Origin: Thioclava sp. JE_KL1
GTDB taxonomy: Bacteria > Pseudomonadota > Alphaproteobacteria > Rhodobacterales > Rhodobacteraceae
Length of the DNA stretch: 64,000 nucleotides
Reading direction: 5' to 3'
Assembly (NCBI RefSeq): GCF_009296265.1
Contig: NZ_WBJS01000002.1
Coordinates: 186,001-250,000 of the forward strand
Positions 1-8,546 of this stretch are shown in pieces; the first letter of the stretch is position 1, and the number at the start of each line of letters is the position of its first letter. The notes below the pieces were generated by a model that made no database searches, was not told the DNA's origin, and saw only the letters and a program-made list of their open reading frames with translations. Position numbers and translations under genes: made by a program.

Positions 1-30
1 GCAACATCATATGACAAAGGGGGCGCGGGC

Positions 31-1077
31 ATGCGCAAGCTGGAACTTGGTCAAAGCGGGATCATGGTGTCCGAGATTTGTCTCGGGACGATGACCTGGG
101 GCAGCCAGAACACCGAGGCCGAGGGCCATGACCAGATCGATTTCGCGCTCGACCGGGGGATCAATTTCCTCGACACGGCCGAGATGTATCCGGTGAACCC
201 GGTCAAGGCCGAGACGATGGGCCGGACCGAGCAGATCGTGGGCACTTATCTGGCCAAACGCGGCAAGCGCGACGATCTGGTGGTGGCCACGAAGATCACC
301 GGCGAGGGCTCGAACGCGATCGAAGGCGGCCCCGAGATCAGCCCGACCCGCATCCGCCAGGCAGTGACGGATTCGCTGACCCGGCTGCAGACGGATTACA
401 TCGACCTCTACCAGTTCCACTGGCCCAATCGCGGCTCCTATCACTTCCGCAAGACGTGGCGCTTCGATCCGTCGAAGCAGCCTTCGAAGCAGGAAGTGCT
501 CGACGATATGAGCGCCTGCCTCGAGACGCTCGAAGATCTGCGTAAAGAGGGCAAAATCCGCGAATTCGGCCTGTCGAACGAGAGCGCCTGGGGCACGGCG
601 CAATGGCTGGCACTGGCCGAGGCGGGCAAAGGGCCGCGCGTCGAGTCGATCCAGAACGAATACTCGCTGATGTGCCGCTACTACGACCTCGATCTGGGGG
701 AGTTGGGTCAGCAGGAGAAGGTGACGCTGCTGGCCTATTCGCCGCTCGCCGCGGGTATCCTGACGGGCAAATATTCGGGCGACGTGATCCCCGACAACAC
801 CCGGCGGTCGCTGGTCAACAATCTCGGCGGGCGCGCCAATCCGCGCGCTTTCGAGATCGCTGACCGGTATGTCGCGCTGGCCAAGGAGTTCGATCTTCAC
901 CCGGTGACGATGGCGATTGCCTGGGTGATGAGCCGTCCCTTCCCGGTGATCCCGATTGTCGGGGCGACCTCGGTCGACCAGCTCAAGCCGAACCTAGACG
1001 CCGAAGGGGTGGAACTGCCGAAGGAGCTGCTCGACAAGATCGCGGAGCTCCACAAGCATTACCCGATGCCCTACTGA
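31..1077 (+). CDS. Aldo/keto reductase (Tas/YajO-like)
   Basis: NAD(P)H-dependent aldo/keto reductase, 348 residues, expected to be cytosolic and to reduce carbonyl compounds; the physiological substrate cannot be told. The family's catalytic tetrad is visible as D48, Y53 (in DTAEMYP), K88 (ATKIT) and H130 (LYQFHW). The N-terminal LGQSGIMVSEICLGTMTWG stretch is typical of the Tas branch, and the C-terminal IPIVGATS motif fits cofactor binding. The ATG at 31 is preceded by an AAGGGGG ribosome site at about 16-22. The stop codon overlaps the start of the next lipoprotein gene by one base, so the two are probably co-transcribed. Nothing looks broken. Confidence 0.93.
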   Translation: MRKLELGQSGIMVSEICLGTMTWGSQNTEAEGHDQIDFALDRGINFLDTAEMYPVNPVKAETMGRTEQIVGTYLAKRGKRDDLVVATKITGEGSNAIEGGPEISPTRIRQAVTDSLTRLQTDYIDLYQFHWPNRGSYHFRKTWRFDPSKQPSKQEVLDDMSACLETLEDLRKEGKIREFGLSNESAWGTAQWLALAEAGKGPRVESIQNEYSLMCRYYDLDLGELGQQEKVTLLAYSPLAAGILTGKYSGDVIPDNTRRSLVNNLGGRANPRAFEIADRYVALAKEFDLHPVTMAIAWVMSRPFPVIPIVGATSVDQLKPNLDAEGVELPKELLDKIAELHKHYPMPY

Positions 1078-1427
1078 TGCGCGGGGCGTCGATCCTTCTG
1101 TGTGCGGCGCTCGCCTTGGCGGGCTGTAGTCCCTTCGGCCCCACGGACGAGGGCGACACGGCAGAGCAATTGCCGCTGGTCGGGCAGGAGAAGATCGATG
1201 CCGGGAAATTCGAATGCGTCGCGCGCGGCGGCAAATGGCTCGCGCGCGACGGGGCGTTCATCTGCGTTACGATGACCTCCGATAGCGGCAAAAGCTGTCA
1301 GGCGGGCAGCGAGTGCGAGGGTGAATGCCTCGCGCGCTCGAAGACCTGCGCGCCGGTGACCCCTCTTCTGGGCTGCAACGAGGTGATGAGCGAGGCGGGC
1401 TACCCGATGCAGCTATGCGTGCAATGA
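1077..1427 (+). CDS. Small cysteine-rich lipoprotein
   Basis: Predicted lipoprotein of 116 residues with unknown function. It has a short basic start, a hydrophobic segment and a lipobox LAGC with Cys17, so export and lipidation are likely. The mature part carries about eight further cysteines in short spacings (GSECEGEC, SKTCAP, LLGCNE), which suggests disulfide bonds in the periplasm or at the outer membrane. Its start overlaps the previous stop (TGATG) and its stop overlaps the next start (ATGA), placing it in an operon with the lipocalin-like lipoprotein. I do not recognise a named family. Confidence 0.8.
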   Translation: MRGASILLCAALALAGCSPFGPTDEGDTAEQLPLVGQEKIDAGKFECVARGGKWLARDGAFICVTMTSDSGKSCQAGSECEGECLARSKTCAPVTPLLGCNEVMSEAGYPMQLCVQ

Positions 1428-1930
1428 GCCGGGCGAAGATCGCCGCGCTGGGCGGGATGCTCGCGCTGATCCTCGCGGGCTGTGCGCCCCAGCCGGAGAC
1501 CGCGTCGCTGCGCAAACCGGGCGCGCTGATTTCTTCGGCGTCGCTGTTCGATCCGCAGCGGTTCGGAGGCGAATGGCATGTCGTCGAAAGCGGCATTCCG
1601 GGCTGCTCGGGCACGCAGAACTGGGCGTGGGATGGCAAGACCGCCTACCGGCTGCGCGGCACCAACTGTGCGATCAAGCCTGCCGCCATCGACGAGACCG
1701 TGACGCTGACCGGGCCGGGCGGGCGGTTGATGGCGAAGGACGCGTTCGGCGGCGAGCCGATCTGGGTGCTCTGGGTCGATTTCGATTATCGGGTGGCGGT
1801 GCTCGGCACGCCCTCGGGCCGTTGGGGGATGATCCTGTCGCGGCAGACCCCGCCACGGCCCGATCTGATCAAGGCGGCGCGCGATGTCATGGACTTCAAC
1901 GGCTATGACATGACGCGGGTCGGTAAGTGA
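1424..1930 (+). CDS. Lipocalin-like lipoprotein (Blc-type)
   Basis: Lipoprotein of 168 residues with a signal ending in the lipobox LAGC. The mature domain has a lipocalin-like GxW motif near its start (FGGEWHVV) and, further on, a WVLWVDFDYRVAVLG...RWGMILSRQ segment resembling the Blc/apolipoprotein D family. Blc proteins bind fatty acids or lysophospholipids at the outer membrane; that role is inferred here. Longer in-frame starts exist, but the ATG at 1424 makes an ATGA overlap with the preceding lipoprotein stop and gives an immediate signal peptide, so I prefer it. Its stop overlaps the next gene's GTG start. Confidence 0.82.
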   Translation: MSRAKIAALGGMLALILAGCAPQPETASLRKPGALISSASLFDPQRFGGEWHVVESGIPGCSGTQNWAWDGKTAYRLRGTNCAIKPAAIDETVTLTGPGGRLMAKDAFGGEPIWVLWVDFDYRVAVLGTPSGRWGMILSRQTPPRPDLIKAARDVMDFNGYDMTRVGK

Positions 1931-2829
1931 CCGACGCGCCGGTGCATCTCTGGGTCTGGGTGACGCTGTTCGCGGCGGCCGTCCAGACCATCCGCTTCAT
2001 GCTGCAAAAGCTGCTGGCGGGGGCGCAGCTCTCGGTGGGTGGCGCGACGTTTTCACGGTTCCTGTTTGGCTTCCCGCTCGCGGCTGCGACGGCGCTGGGC
2101 TTTCTGGCTGCGACCGGCACGCCATGGCCGCATCTGAGCGGCCCCTTCTGGGGTTTCGTCATTGCGGGCGGCGCGGCGCAGGTGGCGGCGACCTTCCTGA
2201 CGGTGGCGCTGTTCGGCCTGCGCAATTTCGCGGTGGGCGTGGCCTTCACCAAGACCGAGACGGTGCAGGTCGCGCTGTTCTCCGCGATCATCCTCGGCGA
2301 ATTCGTCGGGCCCATCGGCTGGATCGGGATCGCGATCGGGCTGGCGGGGGTGCTTTTCCTGACCAAACCGCCCGAAGGCGGCTTCAACCCGCGTGCGGCG
2401 CTTTACGGCGTCGGGGCGGGGGCGCTGTTCGGCCTGTCGTCGATCTTCTATCGCGGCGCGACGCTGGAGCTGGAGCCGCTCGACTTCTTCGCCCGCGCCA
2501 TCGTCGCGCTGGCCTGCGCAACCTTCGCGCAATCGCTCGGCATGGGGCTGTATCTGCGGCTGCGCGAGCCGGGCGAGTTGACCCGCGTGTTCGGCGCGTG
2601 GCGGCGCACGGTGCTGGTGGGGATCACCGGCGTTCTGGGCTCGGCGGGCTGGTTCACCGCGTTCTCGCTGCAAAACGCGGCCTTCGTGCGCGCGCTGGGC
2701 CAGGTGGAGATCGTCTTCACGCTGCTCGCCTCGGCGCTGGTCTTCCAAGAGCGGCTGCACAAGCGCGAGGGGGCGGGCATCGCGCTCGTCGTGGTGTCGC
2801 TGATCGTGATTGTGCTGGCGGGACGTTAA
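1927..2829 (+). CDS. DMT superfamily (EamA) transporter
   Basis: Inner-membrane protein of 300 residues with about ten hydrophobic helices arranged as two EamA repeats, as expected for drug/metabolite exporters. The substrate is unknown. Translation most likely starts at a GTG at 1927 that overlaps the preceding TGA by three bases (GTGA), which is typical translational coupling. It ends convergently with the NUDIX gene, overlapping its stop by four bases. The ...FTALLLASALVFQERLHKRE-like ending near the C-terminus matches the usual last EamA helix. Confidence 0.9.
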   Translation: MTDAPVHLWVWVTLFAAAVQTIRFMLQKLLAGAQLSVGGATFSRFLFGFPLAAATALGFLAATGTPWPHLSGPFWGFVIAGGAAQVAATFLTVALFGLRNFAVGVAFTKTETVQVALFSAIILGEFVGPIGWIGIAIGLAGVLFLTKPPEGGFNPRAALYGVGAGALFGLSSIFYRGATLELEPLDFFARAIVALACATFAQSLGMGLYLRLREPGELTRVFGAWRRTVLVGITGVLGSAGWFTAFSLQNAAFVRALGQVEIVFTLLASALVFQERLHKREGAGIALVVVSLIVIVLAGR

Positions 2830-3533
2830 AGCCCGATCCGCCGGAACTCCGAACGCGGCCCACGATTGTCGAAGAACGGCACCGAATGCGGCGTGCCAAG
2901 CGCGTGTTTGGTGGTGATGAGGGCGGCGATTTCGGCCAAAACCACTTCGGTGATGAAGGGCAAGTTGAGCGCACGCGCCTCGGGCAGGGGCACCCAATGC
3001 AGATGCGAAAGCTCGTCGCAGGCGCGCGAGAAATCGTCGAGATCGCCCTGGATCGCTCCCGCATCGATCAGGAAGAACCGCGCATCGAAGCGGCGCGGGC
3101 GGCCCGGCGGCGTGATCGCGCGGAACACGAAATGCAGATTGGCCGCCGAGGGCAGAAAGCCCAGATCGGCGAAGCCCTGCCAATCGGTGGGCACCGCGCC
3201 GGGCCACGTGGTTTTCTCGCCTAACACCAGCCCGGTTTCTTCCCACAACTCGCGCAGAGCGGCGGCGGCCAGCGCCGCGCCGATCCCCTCGGGCGCATCG
3301 GCCTCGAGCCGCGCGTGATCGGGCGCGGGCAGGGGATAGGCGAAGGGCACCTCCCAATCCGTGGCGTCGAGCGCGCCGCCCGGAAAGACGTATTTCGAGG
3401 GCATGAAGGCCGCCCCCGCACCGCGCTGGCCCATCAGCACGCGCGGCACCGCATCGGCATCACGGCGCAGGACGATCACGCTGGCCGCGTCGCGTAGCGC
3501 GGTTTTGTCGACCGGGGGGCGCGTGTCAGTCAT
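2826..3533 (-). CDS. NUDIX hydrolase
   Basis: NUDIX pyrophosphohydrolase of about 235 residues. The NUDIX box is recognisable as a G...ALRELWEETGLVLG stretch around residues 83-105, with the metal-binding REXXEE core. An early AASVIVLRRD strand and KYVFPGG turn match the larger NudL/CoA-pyrophosphatase-like group, so a nucleoside diphosphate-X or CoA derivative may be the substrate, but this is not certain. An upstream in-frame start exists at 3560, but the ATG at 3533 overlaps the end of the DUF983 gene by eight bases and is more likely. The two genes probably form an operon. Confidence 0.88.
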   Translation of the reverse strand: MTDTRPPVDKTALRDAASVIVLRRDADAVPRVLMGQRGAGAAFMPSKYVFPGGALDATDWEVPFAYPLPAPDHARLEADAPEGIGAALAAAALRELWEETGLVLGEKTTWPGAVPTDWQGFADLGFLPSAANLHFVFRAITPPGRPRRFDARFFLIDAGAIQGDLDDFSRACDELSHLHWVPLPEARALNLPFITEVVLAEIAALITTKHALGTPHSVPFFDNRGPRSEFRRIGL

Positions 3534-3927
3534 GAACGATTTCGCCTTCGCCGAAACCATGCATCCGGCGCGACCACTGGATGCCCACCAGCATCCCCTT
3601 CATCAGCGGCAAAAGCACCGCCGAGAGCACCATCGAGCCGATGCCGAAAATCCAGATCATCTCCCACGGTCCGGGGCGGAAGGCGATGAAATAGGCCGCC
3701 ATCATCGGAATCGCGAGATGGCCAACGATCAGGATCGTCAGATAGGCCGGGCCGTCATCGGCGCGCTGATGCGAGAGGTCCTCGCCGCAGGCCGGGCAGG
3801 TGTCACGCACCTTGAGATAACTGTGCAAAATCAGACCCTTGCCGCAAGCCGGGCAGCGGCAGCGCAGGCCCCGCCCGATCGAGCGGCCCAGCGGGCGATC
3901 ATCGTGATACTCGTCATGCGACTGCAT
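3526..3927 (-). CDS. DUF983 membrane protein
   Basis: Protein of 133 residues of the DUF983 family. The N-terminal half has two CPxCG knuckles (RCPACGKG and TCPACGED) forming a zinc ribbon. The C-terminal half has two transmembrane helices (about residues 65-85 and 90-110). Function is unknown for the family. It is the promoter-proximal gene of a two-gene unit with the NUDIX hydrolase and diverges from the EF-hand gene across a 188-base gap. Confidence 0.88.
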   Translation of the reverse strand: MQSHDEYHDDRPLGRSIGRGLRCRCPACGKGLILHSYLKVRDTCPACGEDLSHQRADDGPAYLTILIVGHLAIPMMAAYFIAFRPGPWEMIWIFGIGSMVLSAVLLPLMKGMLVGIQWSRRMHGFGEGEIVHD

Positions 3928-4115
3928 TGCGCTCTCCCTTGTGGCGGTCTCTCTCCGCCCGTTCGCAGGGCAGTATGGCGGCAGCCGGGGCGGATGGAAA
4001 GTCCGGCGGGTCTATCACGGATGCGTGAGTTTGGCGACGGAATGCTGCGCATGCGCCGTTTGGACAAATATCGACGGCGCGAGACGTGCCGTGGCAGCGA
4101 GAACAGGAGTTTCGA

Positions 4116-4976
4116 ATGAAAGTCATGAACAGGCAGACCCTCGTCGCGGCAATCCTCGCAGGCAGCGCGATCACCCTCGCAATGCCGGTGGTGGCGCAGA
4201 ACCAGAACGGCAGCCAGATGCAGGGACAGCAGGTCATGCCCGGGAATGGGCCGGGCAACGGAGCTGGTAATGGCCCCGCCAATGGCATGGGGCAGAACAT
4301 GCAGCCCGGCGCGATGCGCGATCAAGGCGGGCGCGGCTTCGGCTTCGACATCAGTCGCTTCGACACCAATGGCGACGGTCAGGTGACGATGGAGGAAATC
4401 CAGGCCAAGCGAGCTGCTGACGCTGAGGCGCTCGACGCCAATGGCGATGGGATGATTTCTCAGGAGGAGCTCGTCAATTCCGAGATGGCCAAGGTGAAAG
4501 CCCGCATCGAAGCCCGCGTGAAAGCGCGCTTCGCCGCGCAGGACAGCAATGGCGATGGGGAGCTGTCGGCCGCCGAATTGATGGCGCATCCGATGCCGAC
4601 GCGCATGTTCGACCGGATGGACCGCAACAATGACGGGGCGATCAGTGCCGACGAGATGCAGATGGCCAAACGGTTCATGCAGCGGATGAGCGACCGCCGC
4701 GACCATGGCCGGATGGGCAAGGGCGATTACCACGGCCATGACCGCATGGGCAAAGGGGATCGCCATGGCCATGACCGTATGGGGTGGAACGGCGACCGCG
4801 ACGGCTACGGGCGGATGATGCAAGGCGATGGCCCGATGGGTCAGGGTCCGATGGGGCAAGGCCCGAACGGCCAAGGCCCGCGGGGCACGCCGCCGATGCA
4901 GCCGGGCACCGGGGCTGGCCAAGGTCAAGGTCCGGGAAACGGTCCGGCGGATGGCTCGGGCCGATCCACGAACTGA
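4116..4976 (+). CDS. Secreted EF-hand protein with Met/His/Gly-rich tail
   Basis: Exported protein of 286 residues. A Sec signal peptide (about residues 1-28, ending VVAQ) is followed by a Gly/Asn/Met-rich linker and four EF-hand calcium loops starting near residues 83 (DTNGDGQVT), 107 (DANGDGMIS), 143 (DSNGDGELS) and 169 (DRNNDGAIS). The tail contains repeated GHDRMGKGD-type units and then GPMGQ-type units, which could bind metals. The ATG at 4116 has a good CAGGAG site and gives the signal peptide at once. The gene precedes an ECF sigma factor and a metal-resistance-like protein, so a sensory or buffering role in the envelope is plausible but inferred. A GC hairpin follows. Confidence 0.88.
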   Translation: MKVMNRQTLVAAILAGSAITLAMPVVAQNQNGSQMQGQQVMPGNGPGNGAGNGPANGMGQNMQPGAMRDQGGRGFGFDISRFDTNGDGQVTMEEIQAKRAADAEALDANGDGMISQEELVNSEMAKVKARIEARVKARFAAQDSNGDGELSAAELMAHPMPTRMFDRMDRNNDGAISADEMQMAKRFMQRMSDRRDHGRMGKGDYHGHDRMGKGDRHGHDRMGWNGDRDGYGRMMQGDGPMGQGPMGQGPNGQGPRGTPPMQPGTGAGQGQGPGNGPADGSGRSTN

Positions 4977-4994
4977 GTTTCGAGCAGTGAAGAA

Positions 4995-5022
4995 AGCCGG
5001 GGCGCGGAAAAGCGCCCCGGCT
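4995..5022 (+). terminator. GC-rich hairpin after the EF-hand gene
   Basis: An 11-bp perfect stem (AGCCGGGGCGC / GCGCCCCGGCT) with a six-base loop lies 18 bases after the EF-hand stop. There is no U-run, so it may be a weak terminator, an mRNA-stabilising hairpin, or an attenuator before the sigma factor gene. Confidence 0.45.
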
Positions 5023-5070
5023 GCATGTCAAATTGCATGCGCAGGGAAAGCAGGCTAGGCCTTTGACGGA

Positions 5071-5655
5071 ATGACGATGGCACTGGATGCGATGAACGAG
5101 GCTTCGGACGAGGCTCTGCTGGAGCTTTACGCGCAGGGCGACCCGGCGGCGGCGCGGGCGTTGACGCTGCGCTTCGGGCCCTTGGCCTACCGGCTCGCCT
5201 ATCGCTATCTGCGCGATGCGGCCGAGGCCGAGGACGTCGCGCAAGAGGGGCTCTTGCGGCTCTGGAAGATCGCGCCGGAGTGGCGCGCCGGCGAGGCGAA
5301 GGTCTCGACTTGGCTTTACCGGGTGGTGGCCAACCTCACGACGGACCGGCTGCGCAAGCGCCGCGGTGTGGGGCTGGATGAGGCGCCCGAGGTGGCCGAT
5401 GACCGCGCGAGCGCGCTGGACGAGTTGATCGCGCGCGACCGTGTGGCCGCGCTGGAAGCGGCGCTGGAGCAATTGCCGGAACGGCAGCGGATCGCGGTGA
5501 CACTGCGACATATCGACGGTTTGTCCAATCCCGAGATCGCTGCCGCGATGGAAACTGGCGTCGAGGCCGTAGAAAGTCTGACAGCGCGTGGAAAACGCGC
5601 TTTGAGTAAGCTGCTTCGGGGGCAGCGAGAGAAATTGGGGTTTGGCGATGACTGA
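5071..5655 (+). CDS. ECF-type RNA polymerase sigma factor
   Basis: Sigma-70 family factor of 194 residues with only regions 2 and 4, as in ECF sigma factors. Region 2 (about residues 30-95) includes YLRDAAEAEDVAQEGLLRLW and VSTWLYRVVANLTTDRLRK; region 4 (about 130-185) includes LPERQRIAVTLRHIDGLSNPEIA, the helix-turn-helix for the -35 element. ATG at 5071 or ATG at 5077 could be the start; the ribosome site is weak. The stop overlaps the next start by eight bases, coupling it to a small membrane protein that is a candidate anti-sigma factor. Target promoters are unknown. Confidence 0.92.
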   Translation: MTMALDAMNEASDEALLELYAQGDPAAARALTLRFGPLAYRLAYRYLRDAAEAEDVAQEGLLRLWKIAPEWRAGEAKVSTWLYRVVANLTTDRLRKRRGVGLDEAPEVADDRASALDELIARDRVAALEAALEQLPERQRIAVTLRHIDGLSNPEIAAAMETGVEAVESLTARGKRALSKLLRGQREKLGFGDD

Positions 5656-6070
5656 CAAACGCATGGATCGCGAGACGGACGCGTTGGACGACGCGGCGCT
5701 GGAGACGCTTTTCGGCGAGGCGCGCGCGGCGGGTGGGCCCGAGCCCGGGGCGGGGTTCCTCGCCCGGGTTCTGGCCGATGCGGAGGCGGAGCAAGCGGGC
5801 TTCGCGCGTTCTGGCCCCGCTGCAGCGCCCGACAAGCCTGACGTCTTGGCCGGTATCTGGGACGCGCTTCGCGGCGCGTTCGGTGGCTGGGCTCCGATGG
5901 GCGGTCTGGTCACGGCCGCTCTGGCCGGGGTCTGGATCGGCTTTGTGGGGGCCGACGAGATCGGCGCGCTCAGCCCGTTTTACGCCAGCAGCACGACCGA
6001 AAGCCTCGGCACGGTCAACCTGCTACCCGAGGGCGACACCTTCGCCTTCGCCGATGAAGGAGGGTTCTGA
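5648..6070 (+). CDS. Small membrane protein, candidate anti-sigma factor
   Basis: Protein of 140 residues with a cytoplasmic acidic N-terminal part, one predicted transmembrane helix (about residues 82-100, PMGGLVTAALAGVWIGFVG) and a short periplasmic tail. Its position directly after, and overlapping, an ECF sigma gene suggests an anti-sigma role. I do not see the HxxxCxxC zinc motif of ZAS anti-sigma factors, so this is contextual inference. The ATG at 5648 is preferred to the TTG six bases upstream. Its stop overlaps the next ATG by one base. Confidence 0.75.
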   Translation: MTDKRMDRETDALDDAALETLFGEARAAGGPEPGAGFLARVLADAEAEQAGFARSGPAAAPDKPDVLAGIWDALRGAFGGWAPMGGLVTAALAGVWIGFVGADEIGALSPFYASSTTESLGTVNLLPEGDTFAFADEGGF

Positions 6071-6576
6071 TGGCGGCTGCCGAGACGCGAAATGGCCGGG
6101 GATTGCGCTGGGCGCTGATAGGGTCGGCGGTGCTGAACCTGCTTTTGCTGGGGTTCTTCATCGGCGGCTGGATCGCGCATGAACGGCATCCGCCACGCCC
6201 GGTCGTGGGCGATGTCAGCCTCGGCGCGTTCACCGGGGCGCTGAGCCCGGAAGATCGTGATGCGCTGCGCAAGGCGGCGCAGGCGCGCGGCTCGGAGTTC
6301 CGCGATATGCGGCGGCAGGCGCGCAGCGACATGACGGCGCTGATCGCTGCGATCGACGCGGAGCCCTGGGATCGTGCGCAGGTGGCCGAGCTGCTCGAGC
6401 GGCACAAGGCGCGGACGGTGCAGCGGGTCGATATCGGCGAGCAACTGATCCTCGACCGGCTTGATGCGATGAGCGCCGAGTCGCGGCACAGCTTTGCCGA
6501 GCGTCTGCGCGAGGGTGCGGCGCGGTTCGACAAGCGCAAGAAGGACCGCGAGGACGCCCCAAAGCCGAAGCCGTGA
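6070..6576 (+). CDS. CpxP/metal-resistance-like periplasmic protein
   Basis: Membrane-anchored protein of 168 residues: an N-terminal helix (about 14-34) then a periplasmic, largely helical and charged domain. The pattern GALSPEDRDALRKA...RQARSDMTALIAAIDAEPWDRAQVAELLERHK is typical of the Metal_resist/Spy-CpxP group of envelope-stress and metal-sensing proteins. It is the last gene of the EF-hand/sigma/membrane protein cluster. It may feed envelope information to the upstream anti-sigma candidate; this is inference. The tail is very rich in Lys, Arg and Asp. Confidence 0.82.
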   Translation: MAAAETRNGRGLRWALIGSAVLNLLLLGFFIGGWIAHERHPPRPVVGDVSLGAFTGALSPEDRDALRKAAQARGSEFRDMRRQARSDMTALIAAIDAEPWDRAQVAELLERHKARTVQRVDIGEQLILDRLDAMSAESRHSFAERLREGAARFDKRKKDREDAPKPKP

Positions 6577-6684
6577 GGTCAGGTGGGCGGGCCCCCAAGA
6601 GGGCGCGACCGTTTGCCGTTTGTAAGTTCGCCAACCCTCAGTCTCATCACCTGCCCATGCGCGGCGTGACCCTGCTATTTCGGG

Positions 6685-8079
6685 TCAGGCCGCGTTTGTG
6701 TGTTGGGCGAGGGAGACTTGGTTTCGTCCGCTTCCCTTGGCGCAGAGAAGCGCAGCATCGGCCTCGTCGATAAGATGCTGAGGATCGTCGTGGCGCGTGC
6801 CGCCGAAGGCGAGGCCAATCGAAATGGTGACCTGCGTCATTTGTCCGTCGGGCAGCGTGATCTTGCTCTGTGCGATTTCGTGCCGGAGCCGTTCGGAGAT
6901 CCGGCACCCCTCGACCAGAGAGCTGTCGGGCAGAGCCACGAGAAACTCCTCGCCGCCGATGCGACCGATGAGATCGACGTCGCGCAGGCTTTGGCGCAGA
7001 TGGCGGGCGATACTCGCTAGCACCTCGTCACCCGCGCCGTGGCCATAGGTGTCGTTCACTGATTTGAACCGATCGAGGTCGAGCAGCATCACCGCATAGC
7101 CGTGGCCCGTGCGGCGCGCGCGGTCGGACATGCGCGCCAGATGCGCGTTCACGTAGCGACGATTGTGCAGCCCGGTCAGGGGGTCGACCAGCGCAAGACG
7201 CAGACCTTCATCGACCGAGAGACGCAACTGGTCCGAGAGGCGCTTGCGGCGGAGCTGCGCGCCGATCCGAAGTGCGGCTTCCTTTGCTGCGAGCGGCGTC
7301 GACATCTCGGCGGGCAGCAGGTCATCCGCGCCTAGATCGAGCGCGCTGGCTTGCATCTCGCGCGCGTCGGGCTGGCTGGCGATCAGGATCGCCGCATGGC
7401 GCGTTTCGGGATGCGAGCGCAATTCCGACATCAGCCGCAGCCCATCGCCGCGATGCGCGAGGTCTGCGCCGATCACGAATAGATCGGGGGCGCGACGCGT
7501 GGCGTCGTCGCCGCAGGGCTGGTCGTAACTGGTCAGCAGAATCCGATTGGTCGTCAGCAGGGGCGCGAGCGCGGATTTCCAGCGCAGTCCCTCGGCCGGG
7601 TTGGGCGCGATCAGAGCGATCCGCGCGAGAGGGACGAATTCACTCGCCGCCTCTGCGAAGCCGAGTTCCCGGCAGGTCTGTTCGCGCAGCGCCGAATCCT
7701 CGTCGCCGACATGGGCGCGGATCAGGCTGCGCAGGCGGGCGAGCAGCACCAGTTCGTCGAAGGGTTTGGCCAGCACCTCGTTCGCCCCGGCCTGCAGCAG
7801 CGTCACGCGCTGCGCGGGCGTATCACGCCCCGTCATCGCGATGATCGGGATGCGCCGGGTACGCGGGTTCGCCCGCAACCGGGCGATGAGGCCCTCTCCG
7901 GTCATGTCGGGCAAGGTGACGTCGAGCAGGATCAGGCCGGGCCGTTGGGCCGCGGCGAGGGCGAGCGCCTCCGCCGCGCTTGCGGCTTGCAGCGTGTTGT
8001 AGCGCGCGCCGGTCAGCTTGGCCTTGAGCACAATGCGATTGGTCGCCACATCATCCACGATGAGGATCGATCCCGGCAT
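6685..8079 (-). CDS. pleD: PleD-like diguanylate cyclase response regulator
   Basis: Protein of 464 residues: receiver domain (1-125) with phosphoacceptor D53 (LLDVTLP), a second, degenerate receiver (about 155-285), and a GGDEF domain (about 300-460). The active site is GGEEF at 375-379, and an RxxD inhibitory site lies five residues before it (RDVD). So it should make cyclic di-GMP from GTP when phosphorylated and be subject to product inhibition. This is the domain order of Caulobacter PleD. No cognate kinase is adjacent. It converges with the sigma cluster and diverges from DUF3572. Confidence 0.92.
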   Translation of the reverse strand: MPGSILIVDDVATNRIVLKAKLTGARYNTLQAASAAEALALAAAQRPGLILLDVTLPDMTGEGLIARLRANPRTRRIPIIAMTGRDTPAQRVTLLQAGANEVLAKPFDELVLLARLRSLIRAHVGDEDSALREQTCRELGFAEAASEFVPLARIALIAPNPAEGLRWKSALAPLLTTNRILLTSYDQPCGDDATRRAPDLFVIGADLAHRGDGLRLMSELRSHPETRHAAILIASQPDAREMQASALDLGADDLLPAEMSTPLAAKEAALRIGAQLRRKRLSDQLRLSVDEGLRLALVDPLTGLHNRRYVNAHLARMSDRARRTGHGYAVMLLDLDRFKSVNDTYGHGAGDEVLASIARHLRQSLRDVDLIGRIGGEEFLVALPDSSLVEGCRISERLRHEIAQSKITLPDGQMTQVTISIGLAFGGTRHDDPQHLIDEADAALLCAKGSGRNQVSLAQHTNAA

Positions 8080-8222
8080 ATAACGCTACTCCTTCAACCT
8101 CCGGCGCGGTGCGGCTTGCATCGGGCGGTTCCCGACTGCGCCAGCTTCTCATCGCGCCTTTTCTTGACCTTAGCGGTCTATAGGTTAACAAAGCGTTTCC
8201 CCCCGTCAGAGAAGGACCCGTC

Positions 8223-8501
8223 ATGCGGCAAGAAAACGCTCATACGCTCGCGTTGCAGACCCTCGGCTGGCTTGCCGGTCGCGAAGATCTGATCGGCGCG
8301 TTCCTCGCCAATTCCGGGGCCAGCGTGGACGATTTGCGGACGCAGGCGAGCGATCCGGACTTCCTCGCAGGTGTTCTCGACCATGTCCTGCAGGACGATC
8401 AGGTGGTGCTGGATTGCGCGCAGGACCTTGGTGTGCAGCCCGAGGCGCTGATGCAGGCGCGCGCGGTTCTCGGGCGCGGCGATCTGCGCCACTGGACCTG
8501 A
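8223..8501 (+). CDS. DUF3572 family protein
   Basis: Protein of 92 residues with no signal or membrane helix, matching the small alphaproteobacterial DUF3572 family (ALQTLGWLAGREDLIGAFL and DPDFLAGVLDHVLQDD are typical). The family's function is unknown; it is probably an all-helical cytosolic protein. The ATG at 8223 has a GAAGGA ribosome site. It lies between pleD and a HAD phosphatase, an order I believe is common in Rhodobacterales. Confidence 0.88.
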   Translation: MRQENAHTLALQTLGWLAGREDLIGAFLANSGASVDDLRTQASDPDFLAGVLDHVLQDDQVVLDCAQDLGVQPEALMQARAVLGRGDLRHWT

Positions 8502-8546
8502 CGCGCAGCTTTAGGCAATCTGCCCGCAAAGGGAGGCAGATCGCAG

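Noticed and set aside
4700-4885. Short direct repeats that might suggest a CRISPR-like array
   Set aside because: They are in frame inside the EF-hand gene and encode GHDRMG and GPMGQ units; no regular spacers.
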